This document shows positions 27,821-35,986 of a stretch of DNA of 64,000 nucleotides, piece by piece. The translations under genes and the position numbers were made by a program. Every line of letters starts with the position of its first letter. Within the stretch, counting starts at the first letter, position 1. Source of the DNA: JAFAXD01 sp963816775 (GTDB lineage Bacteria; Pseudomonadota; Alphaproteobacteria; Rhizobiales; Xanthobacteraceae); contig CAWFLX010000006.1 of assembly GCA_963816775.1 (NCBI GenBank), positions 1 through 64,000 on the forward strand, read 5' to 3'. The notes beneath the pieces were generated by a model. That model did not search any database. It was not told where the DNA came from and saw only the letters and a list, made by a program, of their open reading frames with translations.

Positions 27821-28971
27821 CGCCTTTGATTCGGCCTAGATGGTTCGCGCCTTCGCCAATCGTTCGGTTTTGGCGCGTTTCGCCATCCCGTGATCGTCGC
27901 GCGTAACGAGCCGGTTGTGCTTCTTCTTGTCCGATCCCGCGTGTTTGGTATTCGCTGCGCGGGGTGGCCGGCGTATTCCTTGCCGTCGATCGGCGCCACA
28001 TGCGGCGGATCTTTGTCGAGGTACGGGCGTCCGACTCCGTGCTCCTTGCCGTGCGCATCGACCCATTTCCACAAGCTTTCGCTTGAAACCCATCGCTGCG
28101 CACGCGTCGCGCCTTTGACGCTCACGAGATCGGCTGCGAGCCCGTGACCGTATCCGCCGCGGAAGCTTCCCCCATGGTAGGATCTGTCATTCGCGGCCTT
28201 CAGGCCGGCCGCGATCGATTGACGATAATCATCGCGGAACGCGCTCGTGATGCCCGGCTTGAGCCCGGCCTCGTCCAGCGCGCGAAGCGCATGATAGAGC
28301 TTGATCTTGAAGCTGCGATCCATGCCGCCGATCACATAGTCCTGCAAGGACATGCCGGCTTTTTCCGCGGCCTTCGGATCCTTCCAGGTGAAGTCTTCGT
28401 CGACGAGCTTGGTGACAGTCTTGGTGACAGTCCGCGTTTTACCATTCTTCTTGACCGTTACCTTTTTCCGCTCCGGCACCTTGATGGTATCGAGCTTGGG
28501 GGTGCGCTGATAGGCCGCCCACAGGTATTGGTCGATGCAAATGTCCGCCACCAAACACTCGTCGAGAGTTTCGAGCGTGGCCACGGTTTCGGGCGCATCC
28601 TGCGGCGCTGGATCAGACGTGGGCGCCGTCGCCACCTGCACGGCGGGTGCTTCGGGTGGCGTCGGCGACGTTGCGGGCGAGGTCGCCTCGACAATCGCCG
28701 CATCGGCGGCAGCCGCCGCCAAGACGGCGGGCGCGGGCGGGTCGGGATCCGCCATCGCCACATCGGCGCTGGAGACACCGGTCCGTTCAATAGCAGTTGG
28801 TTGCGGTGCGTTCACCGGCGCAGTGCGAAACGCGAAGGATTCCCGGATTGGCACTGCATCGGGTTTCTCAATGCCAGGCGAATCGTGGCCGGCAAGTCCG
28901 GCGACGGCCCACCCGGCCAAAACCACCGTTCCGCTCAACGCCGCCAATATCGCAAATCGCTGCGGTCTCAT
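27796..28971 (-). CDS. M15-like peptidase/D,D-carboxypeptidase-fold protein, frameshifted at its C-terminus
   Basis: An N-terminal signal/anchor (ILAALSGTVVLAGWAVAGLAG) and a long Ala/Pro/Thr-rich linker precede a C-terminal domain. This has GITSAFRDDYRQSIAAG, SYHGGSFRGGYGHGLAADLVSV and DPPHVAPIDG, resembling the zinc site layout of M15 (VanY-like) enzymes. The frame after GKEYAGH looks abnormal; the alternative frame reads RAANTKHAGSDKKKHNR...DDHGMAKRAKTERL and stops at 27836. It reads like the true tail and leaves a short gap to the MFS gene instead of overlapping it. The slip maps to the G run at 27961-27964. GGAGG precedes the ATG at 28971. Confidence 0.75.
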   Translation of the reverse strand: MRPQRFAILAALSGTVVLAGWAVAGLAGHDSPGIEKPDAVPIRESFAFRTAPVNAPQPTAIERTGVSSADVAMADPDPPAPAVLAAAAADAAIVEATSPATSPTPPEAPAVQVATAPTSDPAPQDAPETVATLETLDECLVADICIDQYLWAAYQRTPKLDTIKVPERKKVTVKKNGKTRTVTKTVTKLVDEDFTWKDPKAAEKAGMSLQDYVIGGMDRSFKIKLYHALRALDEAGLKPGITSAFRDDYRQSIAAGLKAANDRSYHGGSFRGGYGHGLAADLVSVKGATRAQRWVSSESLWKWVDAHGKEHGVGRPYLDKDPPHVAPIDGKEYAGHPAQRIPNTRDRTRRSTTGSLRATITGWRNAPKPNDWRRREPSRPNQRRYPVSAIA

Positions 28972-29158
28972 CACCCCGTCGCCTCCTGGCTCCCCCTGAG
29001 CCATGCTGCACAGCCAAGCACGCAACGGAGCTGATTTTTCGGATCAAGCGACGATCACGCAAGGACGAAAGCCGGAGGTTGCCGTCTTTTCCCGAACGTG
29101 TGGCCCGCGAGCAACGCGCGCGTGGCCAAAATGCGTCGAATGCCTAGGTTTCGGTCAC

Positions 29159-29437
29159 TTAGACGCTTATCCAACCTGAGGCAGGGCGCGCTTTTAGGCC
29201 CGGCGTGTGAGAGGCGCCGCGATTTGCGATAAACCATTCCGCTGCCGTCTTGGCGTCGTCCCGGTAACTTGCCGGATTGAGCGGCGCCGCAGGGTTGGGA
29301 TGGAACGTGCATATCCCAACTTCGGGCGGATCGCCGGAAACGCAAAACCTATACTCATGTTTCGTTTTCTTGTGATGCACACGCACCTGATCGGCTCGCA
29401 TCATGACAAGCACAAACTTACCGGACGCATCATCCAT
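29159..29437 (-). CDS. Small hypothetical protein
   Basis: A 92-residue protein with the core VHHKKTKHEYRFCVSGDPPEVGICTFHP and a later DDAKTAAEWFIANRGASH helix. The pattern looks like a real small soluble domain rather than an antisense frame, but I recognise no family. GCAGG stands just before the ATG at 29437. It lies between the M15-like gene and the Q-rich small protein and may share their transcript. Confidence 0.5.
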   Translation of the reverse strand: MDDASGKFVLVMMRADQVRVHHKKTKHEYRFCVSGDPPEVGICTFHPNPAAPLNPASYRDDAKTAAEWFIANRGASHTPGLKARPASGWISV

Positions 29438-29495
29438 CGACCTGCCCCCCGCCTCCGCGCGCGAGCGAGTGTCGATCGTGGGCGTGAAAGTGAGG

Positions 29496-29684
29496 TTAAC
29501 GCGGCGGGTCTTCCGGTTCTTCAGGCTGTACCTGCTGCTGTTGTTGAGCTACCGGCCTTCCGGCCATTTCCAGATAGGCAGCAGCCAGTAGCCGGAGTCC
29601 GTTCGCAATGCGTTGGTCAGGAGTGGTCTGCGCCATTGCCAAATAACGCTGCGCGCGCTGACGGTGATCTTCCTGTGAAGACAT
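29496..29684 (-). CDS. Small helical hypothetical protein with glutamine-rich tail
   Basis: A 62-residue protein starting MSSQEDHRQRAQRYLAMAQTTPDQRIANGLRLLAAAYLEMAG and ending in a QQQQQ/PEEPEDPP tail. It is analogous in size and helix pattern to the small protein at 5832-6035; such proteins are frequent in Bradyrhizobium and their role is unknown. The ATG at 29684 has GAAAGG upstream. Confidence 0.55.
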   Translation of the reverse strand: MSSQEDHRQRAQRYLAMAQTTPDQRIANGLRLLAAAYLEMAGRPVAQQQQQVQPEEPEDPPR

Positions 29685-29728
29685 TGCACCTTTCCCGAAA
29701 GAGCGCGGAGCGTGCGCCGGTTGATGCC

Positions 29729-30502
29729 TCACCGTTTCGGTTTTTGTGTGCGCGTGCTCTCGGGCGCGTGAGCGTGCGGCTCTCCGATCATGTCGCCGCA
29801 GCCGGCACGGGTCGCCCAGTATTCCCATGCGCGCCAGGTCTCAGGCGTGTGCGGCTTGTAGCCCGCCGCGCGGGCCTCGATCTCGCCTTTGGATAGCTTC
29901 ACCGGCTTGCCGACCTGCATCGCGGCCATTTGCACGCGTGCATTGCGCGGCAGATAGACCGACAACCGCACCACCTCGATGATCGATCGCGCGGCCGAGG
30001 CAAAGCCGTGACCGCGCATCAGAGCCACATTGCCTTTGCCCAGGCATTTCGCAAGATCGCGACCCTGCGCCATATTGGTGACGAGAAGATTAGTGTCGCC
30101 GAATTTCTTGCGAATATCCCAAACCGGCACCTTGCCGCCGATGAAACTGCCGGAATGGATCACCGGCTGCAGCGGCGTATCGATCAGGCCGAACGGCAGC
30201 GTGTCCTCCGCATGGGCGTGCACGACCGCCATCACGTCGGGCCGCGTCTCAAATATCGCCGCGTGAATGAAGCGCTCGAGATAGGGTTGACGTTTGTCAC
30301 TGATCGGCTCGCCCTCCTGATCAAACTCGATCAGATCGTGGCGCTCGACCAATTCCGGCGCGCGCGAGCGTGACATGAAAAAGTGTTTTGGATTATCCGG
30401 GTGCCGCACGCTGATATGACCGTAAGCATCGACAACATCTTCGCGGGACAGGATGCGGTTGGCGACGACAAGGTCGCGTAACAGATCGTCAAGCTGGCTC
30501 AT
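29729..30502 (-). CDS. Class II aldolase/adducin family protein
   Basis: A 257-residue cytoplasmic protein of the FucA/RhaD-like class II aldolase fold. The zinc-binding pair is HAHAED (residues near 95-100), the phosphate/carboxylate loop is GHISVRHP, and a further metal His lies in LMRGHGFA near 160. Members cleave fuculose- or ribulose-phosphates or decarboxylate hydroxy acids; in this family several members act in aromatic or ketose catabolism. Nothing nearby shows the substrate. The ATG at 30502 has a ribosome binding site (GAGGAT). Confidence 0.9.
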   Translation of the reverse strand: MSQLDDLLRDLVVANRILSREDVVDAYGHISVRHPDNPKHFFMSRSRAPELVERHDLIEFDQEGEPISDKRQPYLERFIHAAIFETRPDVMAVVHAHAEDTLPFGLIDTPLQPVIHSGSFIGGKVPVWDIRKKFGDTNLLVTNMAQGRDLAKCLGKGNVALMRGHGFASAARSIIEVVRLSVYLPRNARVQMAAMQVGKPVKLSKGEIEARAAGYKPHTPETWRAWEYWATRAGCGDMIGEPHAHAPESTRTQKPKR

Positions 30503-30641
30503 ACGGCATCCTCATATCCGGAGGCAACAAGCGGTTCGTTTTCGCGAGGCCAGGAGGCCCCGAGACCAATTCGTTCCAAGCTGAGACCCATTCGATACGG
30601 CGTTTGTACCCGCTAATCAAAACGTCAGCCGAACGAATGAG

Positions 30642-31094
30642 TTAGCGTTTTCGTATACCAGCGAACAATCCGAGCACCTTTTCTTTCAACACGCCTCTAA
30701 TGATTTCGGGGCCATAGCCCGAGTCTTCCGCGAGATGTTCGATCCGGAACTTTCTGTCTCTGAGAAGGTGAGGGAGATCACTGCGGGCAGCACCTATGAC
30801 AATTCGCGGGATCTTGGCCTGAAAAATGGCGGCAGCGCACATCAGACACGGTTCGTTCGAGCAGTAGATTACGCAATCGCTAAGATCTGTTGTGCCAAGA
30901 GCTTTGCAGGCGTCGTTCAAAGCATGCAGCTCGGCATGAGCGAGGACGGTTTTCTCCGCCGCTTCCCGGCAACGATTTCGCGCGATCACTTTGCCCTTGC
31001 GTCTGATGACAGCGCCGATTGGCAATTCACCGACTTGCTTGGCTGCATGTGCCTCCTCAATGGCAAGCTCCATATACTGCTCATCAGTGTTCAT
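30642..31094 (-). CDS. Cytidine/deoxycytidylate-deaminase-fold nucleoside deaminase
   Basis: A 150-residue zinc deaminase. The motif AHAELHAL gives His53 and catalytic Glu55, and NEPCLMCAAAI gives the two zinc cysteines (83 and 86). This is the tRNA-adenosine/guanine deaminase arrangement (TadA, GuaD). The N-terminal MELAIEEAHAAKQVGELPIGAVI is typical of the TadA/GuaD group. Which substrate is used cannot be read from the sequence; bacteria usually carry a separate essential tadA. GAGG stands four bases before the ATG at 31094. Confidence 0.88.
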   Translation of the reverse strand: MNTDEQYMELAIEEAHAAKQVGELPIGAVIRRKGKVIARNRCREAAEKTVLAHAELHALNDACKALGTTDLSDCVIYCSNEPCLMCAAAIFQAKIPRIVIGAARSDLPHLLRDRKFRIEHLAEDSGYGPEIIRGVLKEKVLGLFAGIRKR

Positions 31095-31121
31095 GCGGCC
31101 TCGTTGCAAAGCACACGCTCT

Positions 31122-31811
31122 TTATTCGGCTTCGGGAGCAATTGCCTTCGCATTGTTCTCCGAAAAATCCGGCGGCACGTCGAACGTACCTTTTTGGAGG
31201 TCGTACCGGCAGTGCCAGCCGCGCAGTGATCGAATTTGACCATGCTTGCGGTTGGGCGACACATCACCCGACAAGGAGATCACGAGATACCGGCTGTCAG
31301 GCCAGCTCTCGCCCATCCAACGATAGTTATCGTCGAGTCCCTTCACGAGACCCGCGTCGATGTGGAAATCAGGCCTCTTGATCTTGCGGGAATCGGGTAG
31401 GCTCTTGAAGTAGGCCCACGCCAAATCACCCAGCGGCTTTCGGGTCGCCGCAGCGAATCCCTGCGGACCCAGGTGATAGAGGTATAAGCTCCCTTCCCCG
31501 GCGCCGGTTTTTTGCATTCGCACGAGCCATTGCGAATCGTTGGTGAATTTGAAGCCCGCCGCGTAGTCGGGTTGCTCCGGTTTGAGCAGGGTCAGCTTGT
31601 CCCCGCGGCGCGCCCAGAACTGCCAAGTGTAACTGCCGTCGGCGGCGATCTTGGCATATTGTTCAATCGTGATTGTCCCGTCCGGCGATGTGGACGTGTA
31701 CTCCGGGTTGATCTTGTAATCAGCAGCCGGTCCGACCGTCTGCGCCGCGATCGTGCCGCCGGCGCAAGCGAGGCATAACGCTATCGAGTATGCCAAATAT
31801 GTCCGGTTCAT
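31122..31811 (-). CDS. Secreted hypothetical protein
   Basis: A 229-residue protein with a signal peptide (MNRTYLAYSIALCLACAGGTIAAQ). The mature part contains SPDGTITIEQYAKIAADGSYTWQFWARRGDKLTLLKPE and SWPDSRYLVISLSGDVSPN, suggesting a beta-propeller-like or beta-sandwich periplasmic protein. No enzymatic motif is visible. It ends 27 bases before the deaminase start on the same strand and may share a transcript, although the functional link is unclear. The start at 31811 fits the signal peptide. Confidence 0.65.
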   Translation of the reverse strand: MNRTYLAYSIALCLACAGGTIAAQTVGPAADYKINPEYTSTSPDGTITIEQYAKIAADGSYTWQFWARRGDKLTLLKPEQPDYAAGFKFTNDSQWLVRMQKTGAGEGSLYLYHLGPQGFAAATRKPLGDLAWAYFKSLPDSRKIKRPDFHIDAGLVKGLDDNYRWMGESWPDSRYLVISLSGDVSPNRKHGQIRSLRGWHCRYDLQKGTFDVPPDFSENNAKAIAPEAE

Positions 31812-31943
31812 TGGTGGAAAGGCTCGGTTTTTCAAGCCAACGGCAGAATTCATAGGCCACGCGACCGCTGCCGGTAGGTATCCCGGCAGGCTTGCGGGTG
31901 CAAGCCATGCAAGGGCGTGGTGATGGCGCGGTTGGGCCGAGGG

Positions 31944-33032
31944 TCAATGACCGCCGGCGGCGGCATAGAGGCGATCTGACGCTTTGGAGCGATCCTTCGC
32001 ATCGTCCACCCGCGATCCCGACGCAATCTTGGCGTCGGGCGGGTTTTCAAGACGCTCGACCACGACGAGGCGGGTGACCTCGCCTTTGAGGAAGGCGTTC
32101 AGGAACTCGGGATAGTTGCTGAAGACCACGCATCCGTGCGACTGGCCCTTCGCGCGAAGCAAGTAAGAATGGGCTAGCATGCCGTCGCGACCGTACATCT
32201 TGCGCTCGTCGAGGGGAGTGAGGCGCAGGGCGCGCACTCCATGAAACAACTGCCCGCGCAACGAGAGCTTGTAAATATTCGGCGGCGTCGCCCCTCGCAT
32301 CCTCACCCGCACATGACGGGGATTATCCATGAGGCTGCCAATGCCGGAATGCGCCTCCAGCTTGCGCCCGCTCGGCATGTAGACCGCACGTGCGGTGATA
32401 TCGTAGATCGCAGTGCGGCTATCGTCGTCCGCCGGCGGGTCGGAATCCTTGCCGGGTTGCTCAGTGGAGGCGCTCGATATCGGCGGCGACGCATCGGTCG
32501 CCGCGTCCGATGGAGAAATCGGTTCCTCCACGTCTCGATCCGGCGGCGCGTAGGCCAGCTGGTCAGCCGGGCGAGTCGCAGTCTCGACGTCCTGGTCGGC
32601 GGGCGATCGCATGCTGATCGCAAGCTGCCGCATGGCCGACCCTAAACTCCCGTCGGTGGACGCCGGATAGTCATCGACCGAGGCGAAGCGTTTGTCGAAA
32701 GACGCAGGAGGCTCGTTAACCGACGCGCTCCGGCGCGCCGACGCGAGCGGGTCCGTCAGCATGTCCTGTCGAGTGGCCGGGGCATCAGACCCGACCTCCG
32801 GTCCGAGACTCGCCAAGCGTATGCGATCGCCCGGGAGCGCTGATCCGATCGGTTCGGGAAGCCGGAAAATGTCGGGGTGAATGGTGCCGAAAACAGAAAG
32901 GCTCGGGCCACGCAATCCGACGTCTGCCGGACCTGCCTGCGTCCCTAGCGATCTAAGGCCGAACCCCAAGACCACCGCCGCGATCCCAAACGGGATCGTG
33001 CGGACCCCCAATGCAACCAATATTTCCCCCAC
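31944..33032 (-). CDS. Tlde1/DUF2778-like L,D-transpeptidase-fold protein
   Basis: About 362 residues. A membrane anchor (PFGIAAVVLGFGL) is followed by a long, Asp/Ser/Ala-rich low-complexity linker and a C-terminal catalytic domain of about 150 residues. This domain includes VYMPSGRKLEAHSG, the FHGVRALRLTP strand and QSHGCVVFSNYPEFLNAF. The S-H-G-C motif supplies the nucleophilic Cys of L,D-transpeptidases and of the DUF2778/Tlde1 group, which cut or exchange peptidoglycan stem peptides in the periplasm. The start is uncertain: GTG at 33032, TTG at 33020, or further upstream. No T6SS or immunity gene is nearby. Confidence 0.8.
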   Translation of the reverse strand: MGEILVALGVRTIPFGIAAVVLGFGLRSLGTQAGPADVGLRGPSLSVFGTIHPDIFRLPEPIGSALPGDRIRLASLGPEVGSDAPATRQDMLTDPLASARRSASVNEPPASFDKRFASVDDYPASTDGSLGSAMRQLAISMRSPADQDVETATRPADQLAYAPPDRDVEEPISPSDAATDASPPISSASTEQPGKDSDPPADDDSRTAIYDITARAVYMPSGRKLEAHSGIGSLMDNPRHVRVRMRGATPPNIYKLSLRGQLFHGVRALRLTPLDERKMYGRDGMLAHSYLLRAKGQSHGCVVFSNYPEFLNAFLKGEVTRLVVVERLENPPDAKIASGSRVDDAKDRSKASDRLYAAAGGH

Positions 33033-33463
33033 CGCTACCCTGCGCCGCTGATGGCACCCCTGCCAACGGCAACGCACGTCCCCCGACGCACGCCAAAGGT
33101 AGCACGCTGATTGCGGCAAAAATCGTGCGGGTCGGCCGCGTGGGTCGTCCCGCGGGCTGATCAGCTAGCCCCCTCATCAGGTCCGGTTCGCGCGCCGGTC
33201 CATTGGGCTTGGCCGGCCTGCCTGCCTGGCAGGCGTATGCGGGGGGCGTATCAGCCACGCAGGGCCGGGAGTTCCGCGCCGGATTGGGTCCATTTAGGCC
33301 TAACCGCACGAATTCAAACGACTGTTGCAGGCCTGCACTAGTCGCAGACACCCCTGCTGATTATCGTTCTTACCTACGGAGTGAGGGGATTCCATCAAAT
33401 CTCACGCACGGTTTTTGCGCGCCCAGAGGACGCGTCTAATCGCGTCGTTGTGACGAGGATGAC
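33033..33463. other. Gap without a supported gene
   Basis: Bidirectional leader between the Tlde1-like gene (minus) and the hydrolase gene (plus). The open frames here lack recognisable protein. A short perfect palindrome GCCTGCC-T-GGCAGGC lies near 33220-33235. If the Tlde1-like gene starts at 33119 the gap is shorter. Confidence 0.4.
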
Positions 33464-34228
33464 ATGCGCTTCAACGACAAAGTTCGATCCGTTTTGGCCG
33501 CGGGGCTGACACTCCTGCTGCTGGGGCTCTCGACCGGCATCAGCGCGGCGCAGGTCGCGTCGCAATCCAAGCCGCGTGAGCACGTGTATCTGATGCGCGG
33601 CGCATTCAACGTGTTCTCTTTGGGTCTTGATGAACTCGCGGCCAAGCTGCAGCGGCTGGGCATCAACGTCTCGGTCGAGAACTATTTGGCGTGGTCGCGG
33701 ATCGTGGACGAGGCTGCGGCGGAGTATAAGAGCGGACAGGTCCAGAACATCATTTTGGTCGGCCACTCCTCCGGAGCAACGGCCGTAACGGCGGTAGCCG
33801 CACGCCTGGGCGAGCTAGGCGTTCCCGTCAAGCTAGCGGTTGGCCTCGACCCGACCACGCGCGTGTTTGCGACAGGACATGTCGACCGCTACGTCAATTT
33901 CTACGCGCCGGGCGGAATGGGTACGGTCGTCGACAAGGGCCGGGATTTCCATGGCGTGCTGCAAAATGTCTCGATCACAACGGCTGGGCATTTCGATATC
34001 GACAAGAATCAGGGGCTGCACGACAAGGTGATCGCGGAGATCCGTGCCGCCGCCTCCGGCAGGCCGGCCCGGGTCGCAACGGCGCCGACGACGCGGGCAC
34101 CGCCGCTCCCGGGACGCGCGCAGCGGCTGTGGACACCTCTGCGAATCACGCGTTCGGTCAGGACAGAAGGTAACAACCACTGGTTCGGGTTCGGTGGCTG
34201 CGCGATTTCCAGCCACTCCGCGCCCTAG
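33464..34228 (+). CDS. Secreted alpha/beta-hydrolase-like protein (paralogue A)
   Basis: A 254-residue protein with a Sec signal peptide (residues 1-29). The hydrolase-like domain runs from about residue 38: YLMRGAFNVFSLGLDELA, then NIILVGHSSGATAVTAVA (candidate nucleophile in GHSSG near residue 102) and VGLDPTTRVFA. A candidate His lies in GHFDIDKNQGLHDKVI near residue 190. It is homologous to the gene at 34406 over this domain, but its last about 60 residues are arginine-rich, do not match the paralogue and lack LysM. The TAG stop falls inside the CTAG end of a repeat element. Function unknown. Confidence 0.78.
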   Translation: MRFNDKVRSVLAAGLTLLLLGLSTGISAAQVASQSKPREHVYLMRGAFNVFSLGLDELAAKLQRLGINVSVENYLAWSRIVDEAAAEYKSGQVQNIILVGHSSGATAVTAVAARLGELGVPVKLAVGLDPTTRVFATGHVDRYVNFYAPGGMGTVVDKGRDFHGVLQNVSITTAGHFDIDKNQGLHDKVIAEIRAAASGRPARVATAPTTRAPPLPGRAQRLWTPLRITRSVRTEGNNHWFGFGGCAISSHSAP

Positions 34229-34399
34229 CGTGACAAAAGCACCCGCTCGTGCTGGCGGTTCCTATCATTGTTGCGGCAAGCTCCGAGTAGGAACCTCGAA
34301 TCCCAACCACATTAGAATCACAATTTGCTGGTGTCCTTTCATTCCGAAGTCCGCTTGGAGGCGTGCTACAAATCGCGGCTTCGGAATCGGGGACACTAG
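34225..34399. repeat. Composite double-hairpin repeat, copy A
   Basis: Two adjacent inverted repeats ending in CTAG or similar. The first, 34225-34315, has stem GGTTCCTA/TAGGAACC (34257-34264, 34288-34295). A linker AATCACAATTTG follows. The second, 34328-34399, has stem ATTCCGAAG/CTTCGGAAT. The same architecture occurs inverted at 59594-59759. Copy A is the more degenerate. It fills most of the gap between the two hydrolase paralogues. Confidence 0.8.
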
Positions 34400-34405
34400 A
34401 GACGC

Positions 34406-35344
34406 ATGACGAAACCGACGCCCATCGCGGCCTTGCTGATCACGGCGTTCCTGTCCGGCACCGTCTTTTGTGCTGCGCTCGATCGGGCAACCGCCGGTCA
34501 GGTTGCGGCTACGGCATCGCCGGGCCCCAACGTGAACGCACCGCCAGAACCGCGCGGGCGTGCGTATCTGTTCCGCGGCTTTGCCGGCATGATGTTCTCG
34601 CGCGGGACGGACAAGCTGGCCGACCGGATCAAACAGGCCGGTTTCATGGCGACCGTCAATGAGGCCATGATGTGCTCCAAGATCGCCAAGGAGGCGATCG
34701 ATGACTATCGCCGCGATCCCGCCCTGATCATCCTGATCGGCCACTCCGTCGGCGGGGCGTGCGTGTTGAGCTTCGCGGAAATGCTCCAGGACGAGCACAT
34801 CCCGGTAAGCCTGCTCGTCACCACCGAACCAGCTCGCATCTCGCACGATGTGCCGCTCAACGTGGAGCGCTACATCAACATCTACCAATCGGACAGCGCG
34901 CTCGGGGGTATCGACGTAGCGCCGGCGCAAGGTTTTCAGGGTCACTACGCGACTTTCGATATCGTGGAGCACAAAGAGATCAGCCACGTGAACATGGAGA
35001 AAGCAGATTTCCTCCACGACCAAGTGCTGCTCAAAATTCTGCAGCTCGCGGCGACACCGGCTAAGGCCATCAGCGACGCCGTGCCGATTCACTATCTGGT
35101 CCCTGCCGATGCGGCGATCGAGCTATGGGACAGCGGCATGCCGGTATCCACCCGTCCCGGCGATACGCTGCAAACGCTCGCGGCGTTTTATCGCGTACCG
35201 CTCTGGTCGCTCGCCCAGATCAATCAGGTACCGGACGACGCTCAGTTGGTGCCTGGCCAGCGGGTGATCGTCCCGCGCAATCTCGTTCCGCCACCTCCGC
35301 CGAGCAATCCCGCGCCTGCTCGACAGGCGCGGTCGAAGCGTTGA
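34406..35344 (+). CDS. Secreted alpha/beta-hydrolase-like protein with C-terminal LysM (paralogue B)
   Basis: A 312-residue protein with signal peptide (residues 1-31). The hydrolase-like domain matches paralogue A: YLFRGFAGMMFSRGTDKLA, LIILIGHSVGGACVLSF (GHSVG nucleophile elbow) and ISHVNMEKADFLHDQVL near the candidate His. A LysM domain follows (about residues 240-295: STRPGDTLQTLAAFYRVPLWSLAQIN...LVPGQRVIVPR), which should anchor the protein to peptidoglycan. A proline-rich, basic tail ends it. It begins six bases after the composite repeat, so part of its leader is repeat sequence. Confidence 0.85.
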   Translation: MTKPTPIAALLITAFLSGTVFCAALDRATAGQVAATASPGPNVNAPPEPRGRAYLFRGFAGMMFSRGTDKLADRIKQAGFMATVNEAMMCSKIAKEAIDDYRRDPALIILIGHSVGGACVLSFAEMLQDEHIPVSLLVTTEPARISHDVPLNVERYINIYQSDSALGGIDVAPAQGFQGHYATFDIVEHKEISHVNMEKADFLHDQVLLKILQLAATPAKAISDAVPIHYLVPADAAIELWDSGMPVSTRPGDTLQTLAAFYRVPLWSLAQINQVPDDAQLVPGQRVIVPRNLVPPPPPSNPAPARQARSKR

Positions 35345-35353
35345 GCGGGGCAA

Positions 35354-35932
35354 TCACCGGTGCGGCAAGAACGGAACCAGCATTGGGACTCGCCGACAGT
35401 AAGATCCGTATAGGTCCTGACCAAGCTCAGCCACCAGGAAGCGCTCCTCGGAGCTGGCTTTGAGCCAAATGCCGAAGATGATCAGCGCCGCACCGATCAG
35501 CCCAGAAACCGTCCCCTCTGCGGCGGCTGTCGCCAGCAACCCGATAATGAGCCCCGTGTAGATCGGGTGCCGCACGATGGCGTAAGGACCCGTGTCAATG
35601 ATCCGATGGTCCTCCTTGCGCGTGATCACGCTCGACCACAGCCGCCCGAGATAGATCCGCCCCCACCAGGTAAACGCGAGGCCGGCCACCATTACGGCCG
35701 CGAGAGTGTAGGTACCGATGGCGCCAACCTGCCAGATCGGCTTTTCTCCCAGCACCATCGTGGTCCAAGGCACCAGCAAAATGCCGCCCGCGATCATGGC
35801 TGCGCGGTAGGTCCACGTTTCCAGTGTCGCGATCTTCTTCTGGGTGCGGCCTGACCAGAAAGAGGCCGCCACCCAGCTACAAAGCCACACCACCCAGATA
35901 AGCTCCAGCACGATGCTTGGACGAGTGAACAC
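35354..35932 (-). CDS. Isoprenylcysteine-methyltransferase-like membrane protein
   Basis: A 192-residue integral membrane protein with about five hydrophobic segments. The GPYAIVRHPIYTGLIIGLL motif and the later EERFLVAELGQDLYGSYCRRVPMLVPF match the ICMT/phospholipid-methyltransferase (PEMT/NnrU-like) fold: RHP-x-Y and E-E cofactor region. Bacterial members methylate small lipids or unknown substrates; none is named by context. The start is a GTG at 35932. It converges with the LysM hydrolase gene, nine bases apart. Confidence 0.85.
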   Translation of the reverse strand: MFTRPSIVLELIWVVWLCSWVAASFWSGRTQKKIATLETWTYRAAMIAGGILLVPWTTMVLGEKPIWQVGAIGTYTLAAVMVAGLAFTWWGRIYLGRLWSSVITRKEDHRIIDTGPYAIVRHPIYTGLIIGLLATAAAEGTVSGLIGAALIIFGIWLKASSEERFLVAELGQDLYGSYCRRVPMLVPFLPHR

Positions 35933-35986
35933 GATCCCGATGACTCCAGTTAGCTCCTGACCAACGCAAGATCAGACCGAACACCC

